Shown one piece after another: positions 55,626 through 64,000 of a stretch of DNA of 64,000 nucleotides. A program made the translations under genes and the position numbers. Source of the DNA: Protea cynaroides (lineage: Eukaryota; Streptophyta; Magnoliopsida; Proteales; Proteaceae); NCBI GenBank assembly GCA_028583415.1, contig CM053268.1:21437923-21501922 (forward strand). The letters run 5' to 3'. Within the stretch, counting starts at the first letter, position 1. Every line of letters begins with the position of its first letter. The notes below the pieces were generated by a model. That model saw nothing but the letters and a program-made list of their open reading frames with translations. It had not been told where the DNA came from and did not search any database.

Positions 55626-55739
55626 TCATTGTGTAATGCTTGCAGGATTAGATATAGAAAGAAAAGGAGGGCTCTCCTTGGCCTGAACTGCGGCTATGGA
55701 AGCCGCTGTTGTTCCACCTTCTTCTCCTCTAAAACATGA
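55626..55739 (+). pseudogene. GATA zinc-finger second-half exon (B-class GATA factor fragment)
   Basis: After an acceptor (TTTTCGCAG) the frame reads SLCNACRIRYRKKRRALLGL, the second half of a plant GATA finger (usually SLCNACGIRYRKKRRA.LGL). The second cysteine pair and the basic tail are kept, but the glycine is arginine. The first half with the first CXXC, normally in the preceding exon, is not present upstream. Plant B-class GATA genes have an intron at this point, so this is a stranded or captured exon. It would not form a working finger. Confidence 0.82.
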
Positions 55740-58334
55740 TGCCGCTGCCGGTTGCTGTTGTCGGCCACCTTGCGTCTATTCTGAAAAGTTCTATTTAATT
55801 TCTTATTCTTCGTTCATCTCGTTGATCACCAGAGACAGCGGTTAGGTGACTCAGGTGTACTATCACAAGTTGCAGAAGAAGAAATCGAAGAGAAAACCAC
55901 ATGGGAGGTAGATGTAATGGGCTTAGTTTGGTCATTAGAAAATTATTAAGCATAAACCGTCAGCATCTATCTGAATATACCTTACGATGTAGATTTAATT
56001 CTAATCAAATAATTTTTGTAGGGACAGTATTCATAATTGTTGAGAACATTTGGAAAACAGTTGTAATTCTGGCAAATGTAAAGCAATGTAATTGCAAAAC
56101 AGCGTTCCAATTGGTTAGCTAAGGTTCTCTTTGGTATGTATTATAAAATTAATTACTTAATACATTGTGACATAAGTAGTTGTTTGGTATGATTTATGCT
56201 ACTTATTTATATTTAAAATAAATTAATATAATCTAAAATCTCCAATTGATTAGAAGATGTTTATCATTATTGTGATAATCTATTATTATTTATTTATTTC
56301 CAATGGTATTAGATAATTTCTTTATGATTCATAATTTATTCTCATAAATTTATTATTATAAGTAATTCATAAACATAAATATAAATTATATCAAAGAAAA
56401 ACTTAATGTCAAACTTTAACAATAAAAAAATCTCCTTGCTTTTTGACATAGGAGAAAAAAATAATAAGAAGTCACCCAACTTGCGACCTATTTTTTTTTT
56501 TTCGGTCAATGTCTCAACGGTTGGTGCGGTATCCACATCTTTCACCTATTATATTTGACTTGGTCAATTTTATTTATTTATTCTTTTTTTTTTGTCAAAA
56601 TTATAGTTGCAATTAAAGACCAGTTGCATCTCAATTCGTTGGATGCTTATAAAAATTGTTCTCAAATACACGAGAGATCATAGCAAGAAACATCTTCAAA
56701 TATTGTTAACGTTCTTTTACAGTGTTTATATGTTTATTTGGAACAAAATTTTGTAAAAATATTAGAGGTATTTTTGTAATTGTTCCTAATAAATGTTTTT
56801 TTTTAAAGTATTTACTAATGTTACAAAAAAATGTTTCTTTCCTACAGAAGTGTTTCCTAGAAGAAGAAAATTTAAAAATATACTTTTGACTCAGAAGTAT
56901 TTTTAAAATATTACCAAACATAGCCATAGATGTACAACACTATTTAAGTATATTAATTAGAATTTTTTTTTTTTGGATAAGATAGTAATTAGAATTTTAC
57001 GGAAGAGGATCAATAAATCTAAACCACATTAAAAGTTTTCCTTTTCTAACAAGGTCCATTGAGTATATTAATTCATTGGTATAAAGATTAAGCCTTGAGA
57101 AAAATCACATAGCACTCATATTGACTTGGTTCAAGTCATTTGGGTTGATCTAGGTTCTCCTCGTTTTAAGGTATAACACATGGCAGGTTCTGTGCTCTTG
57201 CTATAAGCCACACTCACAACCACACCTAGGTGATCGATCTAGGCCAATTTAAGTTTTTCAAAATAATAGATCGAGAGAGTGAGTTTTACAAGTTCGAACA
57301 CAAGCATAGGATGTGCAGAAATTGCATTCTGCGTGACCTCGGAAAAAATAACTATATCTTGCTCAATATAGGTTGGAATGATTTGATTCCAAATCCTACT
57401 AAACAAGGACTCCCAGATCAACAACTGAGTCAGTTGTGGTGCTTGTGAACCATGATCTGAACTTGAGTTTTTCTTGGACCATGAATTGAATATAGACCAA
57501 CCTTCTAAAAGTATGAGGTTAGTCCACCTGAAGAGAGAACCGATTGGGATTGGCTACATGAGTGTGGATATGGGCATGGCCATGACCTGCATCTAGAACT
57601 TTACACAGTTTTGGTATGGGAGGAACCCCCAAAAGATTCTTTGGCTAATCATGCCACGTTTACTAAATTCTTTCCTAACAGCTCTAGTTTATCAATTTCA
57701 TTTTTCCAAAAAATTAAAATAATTCTAATGCTCCAAATTACAAAACAATCTAAAAATAAAAAAGTATTTTAGAAATGGTTTTCCACTACTCAACTACCAA
57801 GCTCCTTTCAACCCATTTTGTTTAGTAGAAAGATCAAGTTAGATTTGGAATCGTGGCATCCATTATGAAATTTTCTATCTTTATGTTTTCCTTTAAATAA
57901 TTAGTAATATGGAGACTTAATTATAAGATTAATTCGAAATTCTTTGTAGACGCAGAGAGGCGTGTGAAAAAAAGTATGTAATCATTTCTTCATTGTCAAT
58001 GAAAACTACTCTCTCCTACCCGTGATTTAGTTGGTATCATGTCGAACCATGTGTATCTTTGCATTGTATGAATTTTTTATTTCTATTTAATTATGTTTTT
58101 CTGCATCGTGAATATGATTCGATTTCTACCCAACTTTTTCCATGAGATAAGATTAACTAGTTTAAATTGAGAATTTGATAAAAAAATAAATAAATAATTT
58201 GTTCTTCAAGTACGCTGGAATTTTTTTTTTGTTTGAATAAACACTGGAATTGGGATGTATTTGGGCTTTAATTTATACTTAGCTTATTTCAATTTATTGT
58301 TACCCAAGTGGAGGAAGCTTCAAGTGGACAGTTT
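55740..58334. other. AT-rich intergenic DNA
   Basis: No gene supported. 57665-57850 resembles the GT61 upstream sequence at 52400-52560 (CTTTCCTAACAGCT(T/C)TAGTT, then CAAC(C/T)ACCAAG). Short frames such as 57230-57448 have no family resemblance. Confidence 0.45.
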
Positions 58335-58354
58335 CACTACAAGAAAATAGGTCT

Positions 58355-58675
58355 TTAGCGGCGTTCTTAAACGCCAGCGTAGCTATATTAAACGCTGGCA
58401 AATAGATACACCGGCGTTTCCTCAAACGCCGCATATAAGCAGCTATAGGCAACGTAGCTAACAAACCACGGCGTTTCTAGCAAACGCCTGTGTATGTGAC
58501 TATGCGCCTGCGTTTCTTAACAAACGCCAGTATATTGAAATCATTAGCGGCGTTTTTAACAAACGCCGAAAGATTTCGTGGAACTTTCACACGGACCGGC
58601 GTTTGATGAGAAACGCCGTTTATAGACTGGTGGTCATACGGCGGCGTTTACTTAAAAACGCCGCCGTAAAATATG
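58355..58675. repeat. CACTA subterminal repeat array (about eight small hairpins)
   Basis: Motif GGCGTTT, 5-9-base spacer, AAACGCC recurs about eight times, some copies decayed (for example GGCGTTTGATGAGAAACGCC near 58599 and GGCGTTTACTTAAAAACGCC near 58644). In En/Spm such repeats bind the element-encoded protein that assembles the ends. Confidence 0.9.
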
Positions 58676-58679
58676 TTTT

Positions 58680-60350
58680 TTTTTTAAATATAAAATCCAT
58701 TTCTTTACCGTCAAAGCTGTAATCTGTGAAAACAAAATTAAAATGGACAATATATTTTTAAATTAACTACATTTAATATCAAGAAAAAATTAAAAACACT
58801 TACAAAAGTATATCAAGAAATTGATGACTAAAAACATCAAGCATTAAGTACCAAATCATTCAAGAATACAAATAAAATATGTTTCTTCTTCATATTGTCT
58901 CACCTCAGCTTCCTTGACGCCTATTTTTCAATTATCTATCTTCTTAAAATGGTAACCTCTTCACAACAATGCTTCCCTTCCCTTCTTGACCCAGTCTGGC
59001 TTCCAAATGCTAGCGTTAGTGTTCCACCAAGTTTTCTGAAAAATAGCTACAAAATGATTAGTAGTGGTGATAGAAAACCTTCAATGATCAAGCCTTAAGT
59101 GGTGATCACTTTACAAAAACTAAGTCATGATTTCTACAATTAGAAAACATGTATAATTGTGGAAACACAAGTGGTTTGTGCAAGCATTACACTGATCAAA
59201 GTCAAAAAAATAGAAGAAAGTGTCATGGGTCTTTTGGCCCTCTCATTGGTCATCATAGGATAGCTCAGTTTATTAATGCCCTTTCAACTGCAGTGAAACA
59301 TCTTGTTAATATCGTGGTTCTTTTCACCCTCCTATTGGTCATCCTATGACAAAAACTTTGTGATAATCTGATATACTATGAAATCATTCATTTGATACAC
59401 ACACATGAATTGTGGGTCTTGTAAAGAAGCTTAGCATGGACAAGGCATGTAGGAGTTCTCATTTTGAGCTTTCATGGAAAACGCATCTTAGAGAGTTATA
59501 CCTGATTGCTCTCACAAACAAAAGTACAAGTTGCAAACCAAAAGAAATGTACAGAGAAGGCCCACCATTACCAGGCCTGATAAGGTACCATTCCTCTAAA
59601 GGCAACTACACTGCTGTATATTAATAGGCATGCATGGCTTCACAAAAGCTGTCACAGAGAAACGAGAGAAACTATTCGGATGATGAACTATACTAGAATT
59701 ATATCAGTTCTTATTTTGTTTAGGTAGAAGTTGATATCTCCCAATTGGGAGAATTTAAAAGGTTCATCGACTTTTGTGCTTCAATAGTGTTGAATGTCTC
59801 TGAACACTTCGTAAAACAGTAAGACCTCACTGCAGGATATTTGAAAACTCTCTTTATGTATAGGGGAGGAAGCTGTTTTCAAAAAAAGGTTTTCATAGAT
59901 AGTCTGATGGTTTATAGCTATTTGACACAGAAATCCAACATGCAAATCAACCACCTTCTACAAAAACATTCATGGTTTATAGCTATTCATTCTCATACAC
60001 AACAATGTATAATATATTAGAAGCAATTATAAGGGATAATAAACACTTGGAAGTCTTCAACTCATGAAATAATTCCACCCTTACAGAATCAAACACCTAC
60101 CATAACTTACATTGCACAAAGACACGACAATGCATAAAAAAAAAATAAAAAAAAAAACTCTTACCATAACTTCCATTGAATCTTGATCTATATAGCTTCC
60201 ATTTTTTTTTATGGTTTTTTTCAAAAAGTTACACCCTTGAAGGTTGTCTACCATCAGGCATCTCAAGGCTCTGAAAAAAATAGTCCAATGGTAAGGTAAA
60301 CCAATTTATTTTACAACTAGAAATGAATTGTTAGTAAAAAACTTACCATC
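58680..60350. other. CACTA-adjacent AT-rich DNA without recognised gene
   Basis: Small frames only (58895-59098, 59149-59349, 59412-59624), none with family resemblance. Probably 3' internal DNA of the CACTA element. Confidence 0.35.
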
Positions 60351-60354
60351 AAAT

Positions 60355-60700
60355 GACTAGTTTGTGGAAAGCTGGTTCGGCCAGCTGTGTGGGGCAATTT
60401 TTGCTTTTTTCTACATTCTTTATTCTTTTCTAACTTTGCCTATCATAAATCAAACACACCATTAGAAATTGAGGTGTTTGTTAGGTGAGAGGAAACATAT
60501 CAAGATTGCCACTATCATTGAAATAACAATGTATTTTTTATTTAAAAAAAATATATTGCCACAAATTCAGGAGAGCTCCATCTATCAATGAGATGCTTCC
60601 ATTGGTCTTCTGGAATTTCAACTGGGAACATTGGGCGAGGGGCATTTCTTATTTAATTGGATGATGCATTAACCTTACCATAATCACACACGCTCCCAAA
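60355..60700 (-). pseudogene. CACTA ORF1-type transposase remnant (plant transposase Ptta/En/Spm family)
   Basis: The minus strand reads PMFPVEIPEDQWKHLIDRWS then SPEF (about 60640-60560) and, after an AT-rich gap, KLEKNKECRKKQKLPHTAGR then TSFPQTSHLM (about 60440-60355). The W..L...W.SPE block followed by KNK..R.KQK..HTAG..SF is the signature of the Ptta/En/Spm plant transposase family (Transposase_24). Stops or introns separate the parts. It points towards the CACTA end at 58335. Confidence 0.75.
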
Positions 60701-60888
60701 CATCTAACAGCTCTGATTAACTAAAAACAAGTTTAAACTAACAGTTCCCTAATGGCAGGTTGACAGTCCCACAGATGTAGTTTAATATACTCATGTTCCA
60801 CATATTTAGGGAGTTCTATGACAACAGCACCCTTTGGAGACAATACCTATATACACACAGAATAATTCAAAAAGAGAGAGTAACAAAC

Positions 60889-61191
60889 CTTAGAGAAGGT
60901 CAAAGAAGCAGTTTTCTCTGTCTTCCGGCTAGCAAAAATTAATGCTGATACTGCCTCACTTGATTTAGTAGCGACAGGTAGAACTATGAATGAGATGAAG
61001 AATGAAGGTATACTTGTAGCACTGGAGAAATTGTCAACAGCATCAAGAAGGGGGTCTGCAAATGCAGCTGCAACAACAGTCCCCAGTAGCAACATTGATG
61101 TTGCTTTAATGGAAATCCATTTAGAATTCTCCATAGCTTCTGCAGCTTCATCACTGATATCTCCAAGCAAATAATGTTCTTGCTTGATTTG
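60889..61191 (-). pseudogene. NCL-type Na/Ca exchanger: membrane exon
   Basis: Exon of 101 codons with a good acceptor (TTATGCAG) and donor (AAG|GTTTGT). Reads QIKQEHYLLGDISDEAAEAM, WISIKATSMLLLGTVVAAAF, ADPLLDAVDNFSSATSIPSF and FISFIVLPVATKSSEAVSAL. This is the second exchanger repeat of plant EF-hand Na/Ca exchangers (NCL), with the conserved SIPSFF...P.ATKSSEA ion-binding helix. It joins in phase to the EF-hand exon upstream. The next exon (usually beginning IYGGVTMNN) is not found, since CACTA sequence follows. Confidence 0.88.
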
Positions 61192-61275
61192 CTGCATAAG
61201 CCATATGCACTTTAGGTGTCAAACAACCATACAAACGGTTAAGATAAGTGCCAAGCACATCATACAGAAACTTAC

Positions 61276-61552
61276 TCGATGAAAGTCATTGATAATGTCT
61301 GTTGTGTGCGGACCTGGGGTTCGAGCCAAAACCACAGATTTCTTGGCTACATTAATCCATCTTGAGATTCCATTCACAAACTCATCCTGATCAAGTTTAT
61401 GATCATGAGTTGTATCAAAATCAATAATTAATTTTTCAACAGCATCATCCTTGTTAAAATCTATCTCCTCAAACTGAATTCCTATAATCAACGCTATTAG
61501 CTCTGAACGTGACAAATATCCATATGAATCCAGATCGATTGTCTTGAATAGC
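61276..61552 (-). pseudogene. NCL-type Na/Ca exchanger: EF-hand exon
   Basis: 277-base exon (acceptor AATAACAG, donor CGA|GTAAGT) coding RLFKTIDLDSYGYLSRSELI, ALIIGIQFEEIDFNKDDAVE and DFDTTHDHKLDQDEFVNGIS. It has two EF-hand loops: DLDSYGYLSRSE and DTTHDHKLDQDE, both with acidic positions 1 and 12. This is the calcium-sensing loop between the two exchanger halves of NCL. It is in phase with both neighbouring exons. Confidence 0.9.
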
Positions 61553-61643
61553 CTGTTATTAGATTTAATTAAAAAAAAAGAAAAAAAGATGTGATTAAAT
61601 TAAAAATAGAAAAAGTATCTCTAAGCTAATGGCGGAGGCTATG

Positions 61644-61644
<1 letters not shown>

Positions 61645-61701
<57 letters not shown>
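61645..61701. repeat. (CT)n microsatellite in the NCL intron
   Basis: About 27 CT units between the 61552 and 61834 exon borders. Confidence 0.97.
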
Positions 61702-61705
<4 letters not shown>

Positions 61706-61833
61706 TACTGAGAGAGTAGCTGCCGCAGTAACTTATTTGGAGGGCTCTCTCCATACTGACATCATGGAGAACTCTCTCCGGCAGAAAATAATCCCAATAA
61801 AAGAAGCAATAGCGAGTATAACAAGGACTAACC

Positions 61834-61978
61834 TCTTGATAACTTCAACATCAGGTTAACCTTTATCTGTGAGAAGCCTTCCCACTGAACGCGCTTTCAA
61901 ATCTTTCAAAATCCCTGATATTACATGTTTATGCTTTACATATGCAAGCTTTCTCTTCGGAATCCAAGGCTGAAAGAC
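61834..61978 (-). pseudogene. NCL-type exchanger: linker exon with premature stop
   Basis: Exon (acceptor GGTGCAG, donor AAGAG|GTTAGT) reading VFQPWIPKRKLAYVKHKHVI, SGILKDLKARSVGRLLTDKG, stop, PDVEVIKR. Homologues have GEP where this has G-stop-P (GAA to TAA). The phase joins to the EF-hand exon. No upstream membrane exon is found in 61979-63016. Confidence 0.85.
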
Positions 61979-62571
61979 CTGCACCATTGTTATTTTTTAA
62001 TAAGTCAAGCTTTATTTGTGCTGAAGCAACACCCTCAATCGGAGAAGAAAAAATAACCATTGCCCTATAATATACAAGGCCTGGCAACAAGAAGCTCTGC
62101 ACCATAAAAAAGTATAAACACATACCAAAGTCGAACAAGGAGGAGTTAGCAATCCATATTACACACTACAAGATGCTGCACTACAACATGCTGAAGTCAT
62201 CACTTTTTGAGGTATAGATAAGTAAAGCTGAACAAAAAATAAGAAAGAAACAACATAAATTATGAATCAAATTAGAAAAAAATCCACAAACAAAAACAAC
62301 GTAAAAAACAAGTGAAATACAGCCATTTGCCATCATATTCTAAAGAACATGTAGCCACTAAACATATAAACAGGAAGAATTTTATCAATTTATGAATCAA
62401 ATTCCGGAATGGTTGCAACCATCCAAGCTAGTGACTGAAGCATATGAACAAAAAAAGTCAAATAGTATATACATCATCCATAAAGTATACTGGGGAAGGG
62501 GAACTCACCATTGATTTCCTGAGCAGAGGGATGACTAACTTTCAAAATGGTGCATCCATACTATTGTATTT

Positions 62572-62784
62572 TTGTCCTTTAGATTGGACAGTACTTTTAG
62601 GGAGCTGAAATATCAGTTCATGCCTCAAATTCTTGAGAAATTGCTTGCTTGTTGGAAATGTATGGGATTCATTGGCAGGGAACATAAAAAAAATGAAGAA
62701 ATCATTGCACATGCTGCACTTTGGAGCTTCTGGAGGAAAAGAAATAAGTGTTCAATGGTAGCATGGAACCTACTGCTCAGGTAA
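62572..62784 (+). pseudogene. Possible LINE C-terminal fragment
   Basis: Reads LLACWKCMGFIGREHKKNEE then IIAHAALWSFWRKRNKCSM. The LW.(F/I)W..RN pattern resembles the zinc-binding C-terminal end of plant non-LTR elements. Short and weak. It sits in the gap where NCL membrane exons should be. Confidence 0.35.
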
Positions 62785-63016
62785 TTAGAAGAGCTAAAGC
62801 TAAAATGAGATGATAACTTTTAGCTGCAATGAATATCAGGAAGTATCTACCTCTTTAATATATATATATATATATTTGAGATCAAAGCTCTCTTCTTTCT
62901 TGTTTCCTGGGTTTACAAGTGAAAAAGAATATCTTGGGTCCCCACCCATGAAAGCTTTAATTTCTAATTGAATAGGGATTTCGATTAGGCAAAGGTTTTT
63001 TTTTTTGTTATCTTAC

Positions 63017-63230
63017 CTGAAAAATCCACATAAGGAAGCTTTTCATCTGCTACAAAGGTTGAAGATTGAAGAAGTGGACTCATCTCAAAAAAGTTTGGTA
63101 CAACAATACCTAAGTAGTGACCCTTCTTGTTCACTTCTCTGATCTTTTTCATGATACTTGTAGAAACTGCACCATCAGTTGTGCTGCAAGTGCTGAGCAG
63201 AAGAAGAAAACCCAAAAATACTAGTTTCAT
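63017..63230 (-). pseudogene. NCL-type exchanger: first exon with signal peptide
   Basis: From the ATG at 63230 the minus strand codes MKLVFLGFLLLLSTCSTTDG, a signal peptide, then PLLQSSTFVADEKLPYVDFS and ends at a donor (TCAG|GTAAGA). The -PLLQSS-type segment fits the N-terminus of plant NCL exchangers. The exon ends in phase 1, whereas the 61978 exon needs phase 0, so at least the exons for the first membrane half are missing. An upstream in-frame ATG at 63281 is possible. TTAAATATC at about 63303-63311 could be a TATA box. Confidence 0.65.
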
Positions 63231-63311
63231 TCTGCAGCCCATCCTTCTCTCAAAGATCCAGATTACTCTCAGAAAATTCAATGAGGAAGGAGGGAGAGAC
63301 AGATATTTAAG

Positions 63312-64000
63312 CCAAGATATTGGAATCTAGAACCCAAATAAGGACTTATAGCGTATTGTGCACATGTGCATTGTGTTCTTGTGGAAAGAGAAGTGTTCCA
63401 CCGACAGGCAATTGAATATTCAATATTAATCTCATCTAGTAGTCAAGAACTAACTAAATACTCAAGTATCATTTGGGCTGTACAAAATAATATAGTCAAT
63501 TACGTAAGAGCTTCCATTCTAGTCATCTATGGCACATATTCATGTGGTTTCTCTTCAGATTTTATATCTAGGGTTATTCTACTTGATATCGATTGTGTTT
63601 GGTGATAATGATGATCAGTGTCAAAGATCAGCACAAAAACTCTTTACTAAAACTATTCTCCTGCGTTTTATGATTTCCATGAGATAAGTGTGCGCCAAAA
63701 GAAATCAACATCAAAAGGGTAGGTAGACCCTCATATACATATGGACAATGGAGTCTTCAATCCCTCAATAAACTACCCATCTCCCTCAGTTCTGAGTTTG
63801 ACGTTCAAAGGCCCTTACCTGTTATTCCCGTGTTAGGTGAGTGCAGTTCACCTATCCAGCCACCTGGTATTCATCCACGCCATTTAGGAACCATGGATGG
63901 GATGTGGGAATCATACCCATCAATGGCGCCTAATATAAAAGGCTGATTCACTGCTTAAAAATCACTCAGTCTACCTAGAGTGTGCATGCAAGAGGATTAA
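63312..64000. other. No recognised feature
   Basis: Short frames only. No CACTA right end (mirror of CACTACAAGAAAA) seen before the window ends. Confidence 0.4.

Larger units (their letters stand above)
58335..60850 (-). mobile_element. CACTA (En/Spm) transposon, terminus plus transposase remnant
   Basis: Starts CACTACAAGAAAATAGG, the CACTA terminal inverted repeat, after TTT (possible 3-bp duplication). 58355-58675 is a subterminal array of GGCGTTT/AAACGCC motifs. Minus-strand transposase-related sequence at 60355-60700 points towards this end, so 58335 is the 3' end of the element. The mirror end is not found up to 64000. The true right limit is unknown and may include the NCL exons. Confidence 0.8.

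Noticed and set aside
60760..60850. Minus-strand segment reading VIELPKYVEHEYIKLHLWDC
   Set aside because: Looks coding and follows an acceptor-like TATAG, but it is too short and I cannot assign it to NCL, the CACTA transposase or any other family.
1..64000. tRNA, rRNA or organelle DNA insertions
   Set aside because: No tRNA cloverleaf with clear A and B boxes (only the SINE box B-like motif), no rRNA blocks and no plastid or mitochondrial gene text were recognised on reading.

Overview
This is nuclear DNA of a flowering plant. The evidence is split GT-AG genes, plant-specific families (GT61 glycosyltransferase, PGIP, DUF594, B-class GATA, NCL exchanger) and a dense mix of plant Ty3/gypsy, copia, RTE LINE, CACTA and MITE-type transposons. 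I cannot name the species. Apart from one apparently intact gene, the window is transposon nests and broken or captured gene pieces.

Layout. 1-9062: minus-strand Tat-lineage Ty3/gypsy element, cut by the left window edge, decayed, with a solo LTR of a second family inside it (3823-6111, TSD CTTGT). 9176-14362: a ~350-bp TIR element split by a 4.83-kb non-coding retroelement (9439-14268, TSD GATAG) made largely of minisatellites. 14363-20100: tandem repeats, a foldback, and gene fragments (F-box, mitochondrial acyl carrier protein, an unidentified fragment, PGIP), then a LINE ORF1. 20725-24123: a second Ogre/Tat-like leader. 24133-45279: a three-level nest in which a ~1.2-kb TIR element holds a 7.2-kb copia element (TSD GGAAC), which holds a 10.5-kb Ty3/gypsy element (TSD GGGTG) and a solo LTR (TSD CTATC). 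45546-46004: an orphan exon-like ORF. 46083-50839: a TIR element carrying a DUF594 fragment and an RTE LINE. 52677-54585: a two-exon GT61 gene that reads through cleanly. 54855-58330: SINE, GATA half-exon and AT-rich intergenic DNA. 58335-60700: CACTA terminus and transposase remnant. 60889-63230: minus-strand exons of an NCL-type Na/Ca exchanger, missing its middle and 3' end and carrying a stop.

The most informative observations are these. The Ty3 element has nearly identical LTRs but a wrecked interior, which implies trans-mobilisation, and its PPT/LTR junction is triplicated. The copia element has only gag and the start of protease. A hairpin-like module recurs in both Ogre-like leaders. 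NCL exons abut a CACTA transposase in the same orientation. No CRISPR array, rRNA or tRNA gene was seen.
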